NCBI GenBank assembly: GCA_024693545.1
Contig: JAILKT010000024.1
Location: 1 to 38,885 of the forward strand
Length of the DNA stretch: 38,885 nt
DNA from: Lachnospiraceae bacterium
GTDB lineage: Bacteria; Bacillota; Clostridia; Lachnospirales; Lachnospiraceae
Direction of reading: 5' to 3'
Below, one piece after another: positions 18,133-25,941 of this stretch. The notes under the pieces were generated by a model. It did not search any database. It had not been told where the DNA came from and worked only from the letters and a program-made list of their open reading frames with translations. The position numbers and the translations under genes are program-made. The stretch's first letter is position 1. Each line of letters opens with the position of its first letter.

Positions 18133-18510
18133 TTGGATCAGAAGTTTTATTTGGACACATTGTCTAAACTTGATAACGGAATAGATGTTGTCCTTTGTTC
18201 TGTTGAGGTTGCGACAGGAGATTCTGCTGTTTGCAGAAATCAAAAGTTGTCTTATGCCGAAGACGGAACGGTATTTGGGACAACTGCTGACAGTAAGCTT
18301 GATTTCCTTTGTATCAGCTATGCCAGACAGATACTCAGCGGACGTGATTATGTCGAGGGACTTCGTAAGAAAGCCAGTAAGCTGGGAGGTACGGCATTTT
18401 TAAGAGATTTTGGAATAGATTGTGTTACTGTTGTATCGTTTGATGTTATCAGATATGATGATGACAGAAAAAAAGCAGTTTTTAGATCGCTATTCTGTAA
18501 GGAAGACTAA
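18133..18510 (+). CDS. small protein, possible XdhC/CoxI-like domain (TTG start)
   Basis: 125 aa; LSKLDNGIDVVLCSVEVATGDSAVCRNQKLSYAEDGTVFGTTADSKLDFLCISYARQIL resembles the XdhC N-terminal pattern; aaggggaat SD. Confidence 0.55.
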   Translation: MDQKFYLDTLSKLDNGIDVVLCSVEVATGDSAVCRNQKLSYAEDGTVFGTTADSKLDFLCISYARQILSGRDYVEGLRKKASKLGGTAFLRDFGIDCVTVVSFDVIRYDDDRKKAVFRSLFCKED

Positions 18511-18523
18511 AGAACACCATAAA

Positions 18524-18556
18524 ACGCCCGAACGGTTCCATCATCCGTACGGGCGT
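18524..18556. terminator. bidirectional terminator between convergent genes
   Basis: ACGCCCG ... CGGGCGT stem between + gene ending 18510 and - gene ending 18599. Confidence 0.65.
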
Positions 18557-18598
18557 ATTCTATAAAAATGTATATATCAAAAGTCGATATCGGCTGTT

Positions 18599-19084
18599 TT
18601 ACCAAAGCCTGAGTTTAAGTTTCTTTATCGCGAAATAAAGCAGGTAACCGACGACGCAGACGCTGATCAGTTCTCCGATACAAACCGTCAGCATTATAAA
18701 CCAAAGTGAATCATCCGATTCGCCGAAAAACGGGATGTAGATTGAAAAAATTGATACAAGTACAGTGTTGCTGACAACAGGCGGGATCCAGATCAGGGCT
18801 TTATGTGATCTGATCAGGTACGTTCCGACCGCGCCTATAAGCGTTGCGAGCGTTCCAAAGATAATATCGAGCAAGGGACAGCCGCCGAGGATGTTGGCTA
18901 TCAGGCAACCTATTGTCAGGCCCGGAATCGCTGCAGGTGTAAGTGCGGGCAGGATAGTGAGTGCTTCCGCTACACGAACCTGAATCGCAGAAAAGCTGAT
19001 CGGTGCAAGAAGCAGGCACAGAACCGCATAGAGGGCAGCAGTCATGGACGCTGTCGTCAGATAAAGTAAAGATTTGTTTTTCAT
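18599..19084 (-). CDS. queT: QueT family queuosine-precursor transporter
   Basis: TASMTAALYAVLCLLLAPISFSAIQVRVAEALTILPALTPAAIPGLTIGCLIANILGG. Confidence 0.88.
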   Translation of the reverse strand: MKNKSLLYLTTASMTAALYAVLCLLLAPISFSAIQVRVAEALTILPALTPAAIPGLTIGCLIANILGGCPLLDIIFGTLATLIGAVGTYLIRSHKALIWIPPVVSNTVLVSIFSIYIPFFGESDDSLWFIMLTVCIGELISVCVVGYLLYFAIKKLKLRLW

Positions 19085-19089
19085 GTTTT

Positions 19090-19158
19090 ATTCTCCTGGT
19101 TTTGATTTATCTCCCCAAAGGGAGAAAGTGAGGATGGACTTCGAACTCACCGGGGATA
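19090..19158 (-). promoter_or_regulatory. candidate structured leader / riboswitch upstream of queT
   Basis: minus strand: GTGAG/CTCAC hairpin, TCTCCC/GGGAGA hairpin and TTCTCC complementary to SD GGAGAA. Confidence 0.4.
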
Positions 19159-19187
19159 GTTTTAACACAGAACAGGGAAGAATGCAA
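19159..19187 (-). promoter_or_regulatory. predicted promoter for queT
   Basis: TTGCAT-N17-TAAAAC on minus strand. Confidence 0.4.
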
Positions 19188-19217
19188 GTTTAATAAAATG
19201 TTGATCAGGAGGGAAAA

Positions 19218-19751
19218 ATGGATTGGGGTCTTTGGATCATGTTCGCAATACTTGTTGTTATGGTTGTGAGCGTTGTGATCGTATCAAACAGGAGAGAGAG
19301 CAAAGCCGCTCAGAATGGGATCTTTGATGAGCGTCAGGTCAAGATAAGGGGAGACGCTTTTAAATGGTCGTTTATAGTAATGGTTGTGTATTATCTGGCT
19401 TATGCGATCCTCGTTTCGTTCACAAATGACGGCCTCGGAGCGCCGGAACTTATGATATTTATCGGACTTGAGCTCGGTCTGGTATTTTGTTCGGTTTACT
19501 GTATCTTGAGAGATGCATTTATTGCGGTTAACAGAAGCTTCGGATTTATAGTGATTATGGACATATGTTGTATTGTGGCCCAGCTTATCGGTTATTACAG
19601 AGAGCGGATTCAGGGGGCTTTACTTATTAAGGATGGGAAGCTGACATCGACGTGCCTCCCTCTTTCAATAGCATTGTCGTTTGGGATAATACTTGTGGCA
19701 CTGTTTGTAAGAAGACATTATCAAAAGAGAGAGGAACAAAACGAAGCATGA
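19218..19751 (+). CDS. multi-pass membrane protein of unknown function
   Basis: several hydrophobic segments; SD caggaggg; overlaps downstream HTH gene. Confidence 0.75.
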   Translation: MDWGLWIMFAILVVMVVSVVIVSNRRESKAAQNGIFDERQVKIRGDAFKWSFIVMVVYYLAYAILVSFTNDGLGAPELMIFIGLELGLVFCSVYCILRDAFIAVNRSFGFIVIMDICCIVAQLIGYYRERIQGALLIKDGKLTSTCLPLSIALSFGIILVALFVRRHYQKREEQNEA

Positions 19752-19960
19752 AAAATCTTAAGCTTAAGGCTGCGAGGGCTTCTCTTGATATGTCACAGGA
19801 AGAACTTGCTAACAGAATAGGGGTGTCACGTCAAACAATAAGCGCGATCGAGAAGGGAGACTATAATCCTACAATAAAGCTCTGTATTGCAATCTGTCGT
19901 GAGCTGGGAAGAACACTCGATGACCTGTTCTGGGAAGAAGAGGCTCAACATCCGATTTGA
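19748..19960 (+). CDS. small XRE/Cro-family HTH regulator
   Basis: MKNLKLKAARASLDMSQEELANRIGVSRQTISAIEKGDYNPTIKLCIAICRELGRTLDDLFWEEE. Confidence 0.92.
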   Translation: MKNLKLKAARASLDMSQEELANRIGVSRQTISAIEKGDYNPTIKLCIAICRELGRTLDDLFWEEEAQHPI

Positions 19961-19982
19961 TAAATGATAAAAAGTCAAAAAG

Positions 19983-20018
19983 AAAAGGATCTTAAGTATT
20001 GTGCTTAAGATCCTTTTT
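19983..20018. terminator. strong bidirectional terminator
   Basis: AAAAGGATCTTAAG tattgtg CTTAAGATCCTTTT, 14-bp perfect stem, T-runs on both strands. Confidence 0.85.
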
Positions 20019-20104
20019 GGTTTGACAATGTCAGTGTTATCATATCATAGGAGAAAGAAATATAAATATTTCTTGCCGTGAAGCAAGGGGTAGTTGCTTC
20101 ATCT
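19983..20104 (-). ncRNA. candidate small RNA
   Basis: promoter TTGACA-N17-TATTAT (20139..20111, minus), two internal stems (20079-20101, 20055-20074), terminator 19983-20018; no sizeable ORF. Confidence 0.4.
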
Positions 20105-20110
20105 GAGAAC

Positions 20111-20139
20111 ATAATAACATCCGATATGAAAAATGTCAA
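20111..20139 (-). promoter_or_regulatory. near-consensus sigma-A promoter, no protein gene downstream
   Basis: TTGACA-N17-TATTAT on minus strand. Confidence 0.55.
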
Positions 20140-20166
20140 GAATATTTTACATTTTTCATATCGGAT
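20119..20166. repeat. 18-bp perfect inverted repeat
   Basis: ATCCGATATGAAAAATGT caagaatatttt ACATTTTTCATATCGGAT. Confidence 0.9.
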
Positions 20167-20215
20167 TTATTTATCCGGCTCTGTTACCCGGGGATTGTTT
20201 GTATACTGTATCGGG

Positions 20216-21391
20216 TCACTTTGTCTGACCGTACTTCTCAAGGATCTTGTGAATGCGGTCCGTGGGATCGAGGAATTCGCTGATCGAGAAGTCGTGATTG
20301 AGAGTATCAATGAGGAGAGCGATATATTTGCTCATGTCCGCGCTGATGTAATACTCTTTTTCAAGAAGCTCGGGAGTCTGATAGATAAGATTTGTGGTCA
20401 CAACCTTATCGAATACATGCTCTTCGTATGCCTTATCAAATCTTTCGAGACCGTCGGTGAAGAGGCCGAAGGTAGCACAACAGAATATCCGCTCTGCACC
20501 GCGTTTCCTGAGTTCTCTCGCAACCTCAAGAATACTGTCGCCGGAGGAGATCATGTCATCGAGAATGACAACGTCTTTTCCTTTGAGATCGGATCCAAGA
20601 TATTCGTGAGCGACTATCGGGTTACGACCGTTCTCGACTCTGGTATAATCTCTTCTCTTATAGAACATTCCGATATCAAGTCCGAGAACGTTTCCAAAGT
20701 AGATTGAACGTCCCATAGCACCTTCGTCGGGGCTGACAACAAGCATTTTGTCGGATTTGAAGCGAATATCGGGTACATTGCGTAAGAGAGCTTTTATAAA
20801 CTGGTAAGTGGGCTTGATCGTTTCAAAGGTTTTAAGAGGTATAGCATTCTGAACCTTGGGTTCATGTGCGTCGAAAGTGATAACGCTGTCAACGCCCATG
20901 CTGTAAAGTTCTTCGAGAGCCATCGCACAGTCAAGAGATTCTCTGGTTGTACGCTTGTCCTGACGGCTTTCGTAAAGGTAGGGCATTATCACGGTAATAC
21001 GGCGTGCTTTTCCGCCGACAGCACCGATAATGCGTTTGAGATCCTGAAAATGGTCGTCGGGAGACATATGATTTTTGTGACCTCTTACTGTATATTCAAT
21101 ACTGTAATTGGTTACATCAACGAGAATGTAAAGATCATAACCTCTGACCGATTCGTTGATGACGCCTTTGCCTTCACCTGTTCCGAATCTCGGACACTGA
21201 GATTTTACAAGGAAAGTGTCGCGCTGATAGCCTGAAAAAGCGATAGATGAAGTATGTTCATTATCGCGGCTGTTACGCCAGTCAACAAGGTAATTGTTTA
21301 CCCGCTGACCGAGCTCACTGCTACTGTTTAGAGCTATAACTCCCAATTTACCTACCGGAATTGTTTCAAGAAAGACATCTTGTTGTGACAC
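20216..21391 (-). CDS. prs: ribose-phosphate pyrophosphokinase (long form), GTG start
   Basis: RRITVIMPYLYESRQDKRTTRESLDCAMALEEL; DVVILDDMISSGDSILEVARELRKRGA PRPP motif; SD aggaggtc. Confidence 0.9.
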   Translation of the reverse strand: MSQQDVFLETIPVGKLGVIALNSSSELGQRVNNYLVDWRNSRDNEHTSSIAFSGYQRDTFLVKSQCPRFGTGEGKGVINESVRGYDLYILVDVTNYSIEYTVRGHKNHMSPDDHFQDLKRIIGAVGGKARRITVIMPYLYESRQDKRTTRESLDCAMALEELYSMGVDSVITFDAHEPKVQNAIPLKTFETIKPTYQFIKALLRNVPDIRFKSDKMLVVSPDEGAMGRSIYFGNVLGLDIGMFYKRRDYTRVENGRNPIVAHEYLGSDLKGKDVVILDDMISSGDSILEVARELRKRGAERIFCCATFGLFTDGLERFDKAYEEHVFDKVVTTNLIYQTPELLEKEYYISADMSKYIALLIDTLNHDFSISEFLDPTDRIHKILEKYGQTK

Positions 21392-21427
21392 TGTATTGAC
21401 CTCCTATGATATAGCGTATTGAAAACA

Positions 21428-22414
21428 TCAGGTCTGTCTTCTCAGATCTGTTCCGATGATCTTAAACAGATCGTAATGCTTGCAGATACGCGAATATGTT
21501 CTTTCGGAATAATTAAATACAATCCTGTCAAAAGACAGATTTGTTGATATGATCGTGGACTGTCCGGCAAGCATGCGCGCATTTATTACGTCAAAAAGCG
21601 ATGATGCCGTAAACTGTGTATAAAACTCGCTTCCCAAATCGTCTATGATAAGCAGATCACAGTTATAAATGTATTCTTCGTTTCTTCGTGATACGTCACG
21701 GTCTCCGGTGCCGAAACGTTTGGCTTCGAGTGCACTGAACAGACTTTGTGCGGTATGATAGAGCACCGCATGTGATGTATCTATGAGGGCCTTGGCAATG
21801 CAGGAAGATATAAAGGTCTTGCCGACACCCGCAGGTCCGTATATAAGGATGTTACCGTGTTTTTGGTCGAATTCGTTAACGTAACGCATAGCTTTTTCGT
21901 ATAAGTTAACGATGTTTTCATACGGAGTCTTTCCGAGCGATTCGTCTCTGTCGGCCGGATCGTTTGAAAAAATCGAAGCATCAAATGTTTCAAAGTTCTC
22001 GGTTTCCAACAAATGCTCCATATTTGACTCGGCAAGGAGAATCTTACTGAGCGCTTTTTTAAAGCAACCGCATCGTTCGCCGTCTATATAACCCGTATCC
22101 TTGCAACGTTCGCATTCATAACGGAGCTTAAGATAGTCGGAGGGAAATCCGTTCTCAACAAGAAGCTTTTCTATCCGGGTTTCGAGAGCCTGATTGTCTT
22201 CAGCCATACCATCGAGCGCATTGGGCTCGTTGGCGATCAGAGAACGTTGAGCTCTGTCCAAAGAATCACGTGCAATTTTCAGTTCGAGTTCTCTTACCCC
22301 GGGGGCTTTATCATAGACCTGTGCACGCCTTTCGTCAAGGGCGTAACGCGCGTTTCGTCTTTTTTCGTCATATTGCGCAAGAATATGTTCGATAATGTCG
22401 TTTCTTATATGCAT
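21428..22414 (-). CDS. dnaI: DnaI/DnaC-like helicase loader ATPase
   Basis: ILIYGPAGVGKTFISSCIAKALID Walker A; CDLLIIDDLGSEFYT; four-Cys pattern CERCKDTGYIDGERCGC. Confidence 0.85.
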   Translation of the reverse strand: MHIRNDIIEHILAQYDEKRRNARYALDERRAQVYDKAPGVRELELKIARDSLDRAQRSLIANEPNALDGMAEDNQALETRIEKLLVENGFPSDYLKLRYECERCKDTGYIDGERCGCFKKALSKILLAESNMEHLLETENFETFDASIFSNDPADRDESLGKTPYENIVNLYEKAMRYVNEFDQKHGNILIYGPAGVGKTFISSCIAKALIDTSHAVLYHTAQSLFSALEAKRFGTGDRDVSRRNEEYIYNCDLLIIDDLGSEFYTQFTASSLFDVINARMLAGQSTIISTNLSFDRIVFNYSERTYSRICKHYDLFKIIGTDLRRQT

Positions 22415-22484
22415 TTTAATCCCCGTTATTAAGTCTTCCTACCTGTATTGTTCACTGATTGAATATGTACTTCTGTGCCCGAAT

Positions 22485-23615
22485 TTATGAATGCTGATCG
22501 CTCAAGCCGAGTTTTCGTCTCTCGAAGTCGGCGAAGTCCTGATTGCTGTAGTTACGCTGAGGGAAGTTGGTAAAACGTCCTTTGGGAGGATTGTTTGATA
22601 TGTTCTGTTCCTCCGATGCGTTACCGATCGGATGAGTCTGCCTGTACCTGAGGTCGTCTTCTCTAACCGAATCCAGGTCCTTGATCCCCTTCTGACTCCA
22701 GTTCTTAAGGATCGAATCTGCGTATGAGAACTGTTTGCTGCCGGTCCCCTTTGAAACGGATCTGCAGCACGCTTCACGGATCAGTTCTACCGAGAAACCC
22801 GAATCGTGCCAACGGGAGAGATACTCCAGCTCTCCGGAACCGAGGCTCCTTCCGCTGATCCCGAAAGCCTTGATCACCGTTGAGTATTCGGCCGTTCTGG
22901 TGAGAACATGTGAGCGGGCGGAATCAATATCGAAAACGCCGCTTTTCTTCCATTCGATCGCGGTCTTTTCTATATACCGGTCAGACTTCTTATCGTTTTT
23001 TATGCATTGGTCGTAAAGAAACTCAATGAGTTCCGGAGTAAATCCCAGACTTTCAAATAAGAAAGAAGGCAATTGCAGATTCTTTAAAGTCATGATCTTT
23101 CCGAGTTTGCTTTCGAGTGAATCGATGAGATTGCTGAATTCATCAAGCTCCTTGAAACGGGAAATCTGGCTGGGTGTGTAGGTCGGCACCATTATCTCCT
23201 GCTCGTGATCCGAATCGGTGCTTTCGCCGCAAGGCTTGATCCTGGAAATGTTTCTTGCTGCCCTTACAGGAGGTTCGGAAACAGTAAGAACCTTATCTCT
23301 GACGGGGAATCCGTCGGAGTTTTCAATCCTAATGTCTCGAACGTCACCGTCGGCGTCATACGACACGCGTAGAAAGCCCTCTTTCTCCCAGTAACGAAGG
23401 GCTTTGATCACATCGTTTTCAGATTCGCCTACTCTGTTGGACATTTCCTCTACCGTTATGGGCATAGAGGTGTCATGAAGACATCTGATGAGGTAAAGAT
23501 ATACTTTAACAAAAGAACCGTGTGCTGCCGCAAGGCAATTATCTATAAAAAAATCCGAAATGGAGGTAGAGGTCATTGCCTCTTTCCCGCATGATAGATT
23601 TATTCTTCCGTTCAT
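22485..23615 (-). CDS. dnaD: DnaD domain replication initiation protein
   Basis: wHTH-like N-term MSNRVGESENDVIKALRYWEKEGFLRV; DnaD repeats (YLSRWHDSGFSVELIREAC; SYADSILKNWSQKGI); ATG 23615 with upstream SD aggggag. Confidence 0.85.
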   Translation of the reverse strand: MNGRINLSCGKEAMTSTSISDFFIDNCLAAAHGSFVKVYLYLIRCLHDTSMPITVEEMSNRVGESENDVIKALRYWEKEGFLRVSYDADGDVRDIRIENSDGFPVRDKVLTVSEPPVRAARNISRIKPCGESTDSDHEQEIMVPTYTPSQISRFKELDEFSNLIDSLESKLGKIMTLKNLQLPSFLFESLGFTPELIEFLYDQCIKNDKKSDRYIEKTAIEWKKSGVFDIDSARSHVLTRTAEYSTVIKAFGISGRSLGSGELEYLSRWHDSGFSVELIREACCRSVSKGTGSKQFSYADSILKNWSQKGIKDLDSVREDDLRYRQTHPIGNASEEQNISNNPPKGRFTNFPQRNYSNQDFADFERRKLGLSDQHS

Positions 23616-23699
23616 ACCGGTCGCTCCCCTTATCATACGACACTGCCGCAAGGAAAACCATTATTGTCACCAGATGAATTTCCCCTTCGACGTGAGACG

Positions 23700-23727
23700 A
23701 TTATAGCATAACGGTCATGGATATCAA
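23700..23727 (-). promoter_or_regulatory. predicted sigma-A promoter of dnaD-dnaI-prs
   Basis: TTGATA-N16-TATAAT on minus strand. Confidence 0.7.
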
Positions 23728-23763
23728 TCGAAAAAAAAACATAAAACAGATGTCGAAAAGGAT

Positions 23764-23874
23764 TGTGGACAATGTGGAAATTTAAACCCGTCCGGAGCAC
23801 GAAACGCAGATGGATGAAGGGGTTTCGAGAACAGGGCGGGTTGTTTAAAAAAATATTGTGGATAAAGTGGATAA
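23764..23874. promoter_or_regulatory. putative DnaA-box cluster
   Basis: TGTGGACAA+TGTGGAAAT (23764-23781) and TGTGGATAA+AGTGGATAA (23857-23874), same orientation. Confidence 0.6.
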
Positions 23875-23875
23875 G

Positions 23876-25339
23876 TCAATGACCGAGGAGATGGTCCGCA
23901 ATAATGTCAACGTCTCCGGCACCCATAGTTATTAACATATCACCTGTGGAACAATTTTCGAGACAAAAATCTTCGATTTCTCCAAAGGACGGAAAATGGT
24001 AAGCTTCCTTACCGTATTTTTCTTTGAGAATTTTGACCAGATCACCCGGGGTAATTCCGAAGGTGTTGACCTCTCTCGCAGCATAAAAATCGGTTATGAC
24101 GATAAGGTCCGCCCCGCTCAGTGCTTTACACATTTCTTCCTTAAACATGGCTGTTCTTGAATAGGTATGGGACTGGAATATAATGACAAGTCTTTTCGGA
24201 GACAGACTCTTTGCCGTTTTAATGGTGGCTTCCATTTCCGTGGGGTGGTGGGCGTAATCGTCGATGATCGTTACGCCGCCGATCTCACCCTTCTTTTCAA
24301 AACGCCTGTGGGTACCGCGATAACGGAAGAGGCCGCTCTTGATCGCTTCAAAGGGAATACCGCTTTCGAGGGCAAGAGCCGCAACTCCGACCGAATTGGT
24401 AATGTTGTGTGCTCCGGGTACGCCAAGCTCGATCATTCCTATGGGCGAAGTACCCTTGTAAAGAGTGTAAGAGCCGCATCCGGAACTGTTGTAGCTTACA
24501 GCCTCGGCATGATAATCGGGAAGGGAGGTCTCAAAGGTCGCTGCAGAGGCGGGAGAAGCTTTTGATGTATCAGAAGACTGCGCGATGTTGCAGACGGAGT
24601 CTGAAAGTTCACCCGCAAATGTGATCATTCTGCAGGAAATGTTTTTGAAGATCTCTGTGCGTTCCTTTATGCAGGCACCGACCGCAAGTAGCCCGTCGGA
24701 TGGGATAAGTTCGGCAAATCTTGAGAAAGATCGCTTTTCGTTATCGAAGTCGCCGAAATAATCAAGATGTTCGGGCTCTATATTGGTTATGATGGCGCGA
24801 GTGGGATGAAATTTGAGAAAACTGTCGGTGTACTCGCAGGCCTCGATACAAAATGTATCGCTGTTTCCGAGACGTGTATTGCCGCCGATTTCGCTTAGGA
24901 TCCCGCCGAGGTTGACGGTAGGATCGAGTCCGGCCTCCAACAGAACAAGGATCATCATTGAAGTCGAGGAGGTTTTGCCATGCGAACCGGCGACGGCATA
25001 ATTGTTTTTATAAGAAAGCATTATGTCACCCACGAGAGAGGCGCGGTCTATAACGGGGATGCCGAGTTCTTTTGCACGAATCAGCTCCGGGCTGTCGGCT
25101 TTAACTGCTGCAGTGTGGACAAGAACGTCTATATCGTCGGTGATGTTGTCGGCTGTCTGAGTGAGGATCACCTTTATGCCGGCCGCTTCAAGAGAGCGTG
25201 TAACATCCGACTCCGAGCGGTCGGAGCCGCTTACGTCAAAACCTTCTTTGCTCAGAAGAAGTGCAAATCCGCTCATGCTTATTCCGCCGATTCCCGAGAA
25301 AAAGACTTTTTTTGGTTTGTTTAGATCAATATATCTCAT
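23876..25339 (-). CDS. murC: UDP-N-acetylmuramate-L-alanine ligase
   Basis: FSGIGGISMSGFALLLSKEGFDVSGSD; VAGSHGKTSSTSM; IIDDYAHHPTEMEATI. Confidence 0.95.
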   Translation of the reverse strand: MRYIDLNKPKKVFFSGIGGISMSGFALLLSKEGFDVSGSDRSESDVTRSLEAAGIKVILTQTADNITDDIDVLVHTAAVKADSPELIRAKELGIPVIDRASLVGDIMLSYKNNYAVAGSHGKTSSTSMMILVLLEAGLDPTVNLGGILSEIGGNTRLGNSDTFCIEACEYTDSFLKFHPTRAIITNIEPEHLDYFGDFDNEKRSFSRFAELIPSDGLLAVGACIKERTEIFKNISCRMITFAGELSDSVCNIAQSSDTSKASPASAATFETSLPDYHAEAVSYNSSGCGSYTLYKGTSPIGMIELGVPGAHNITNSVGVAALALESGIPFEAIKSGLFRYRGTHRRFEKKGEIGGVTIIDDYAHHPTEMEATIKTAKSLSPKRLVIIFQSHTYSRTAMFKEEMCKALSGADLIVITDFYAAREVNTFGITPGDLVKILKEKYGKEAYHFPSFGEIEDFCLENCSTGDMLITMGAGDVDIIADHLLGH

Positions 25340-25691
25340 ACTGAATCTCCTGCTTTTTATGTTGGTTGTAATTATAGTACATCTCGTATTTCATAACAAT
25401 AGCACTGTGCTTTTGAGAGTGAGATATTAGCTCCCGACATATAAAATGCTATACGACGCACATAGCATTACACAAGATTTTGTGAAGTCCACAGTAACAT
25501 AGATATTATAACCACAAAATGTAGCTTAAAGTACCGCAAATATGCTTAAATACTGAATCTCGGGGCATAAGTAAAAAAATGCGACCGGATGGGGCAAAGC
25601 GGTGACGGTACAGAAAAGAGGTAAGACTTTAGACTTTTTCATTCGTAAAGAAAAAATTTTGCAAAAACAACACATAAAAAAGAAAAATGTA

Positions 25692-25720
25692 TTCACATTT
25701 AGGCTGAAATGTGTTACTAT
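25692..25720 (+). promoter_or_regulatory. predicted upstream promoter of glgC
   Basis: TTCACA-N17-TACTAT. Confidence 0.4.
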
Positions 25721-25809
25721 TTATGTGAAATAAATCGCATTATGTTCTTTTTATACATAAGGTGCAGGAAACAGGTCACTGCTGTTTATTCATGAAAACA
25801 CACATGATT

Positions 25810-25838
25810 TTGACATGTGTTTTCAACAGTCCGACAAT
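25810..25838 (+). promoter_or_regulatory. predicted proximal promoter of glgC
   Basis: TTGACA-N17-GACAAT. Confidence 0.45.
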
Positions 25839-25941
25839 TGGGGGCTATGGGGCTCCGAATTTCGGTTTTTATGTTCCCGGTGGGAACATTTGATATGACA
25901 GTAAATGAAGCGGATATGCTTCTTATGAGGAGGGTGTACAT

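Noticed and set aside
19131-19150. tRNA T-arm-like GTGAG-TTCGAAGTC in the queT leader
   Set aside because: No acceptor, D or anticodon arms around it; not a tRNA.
20078-20707. 209-aa + strand ORF opposite prs
   Set aside because: Antisense to conserved prs and starts inside the stem-loop region; no homology recognised.
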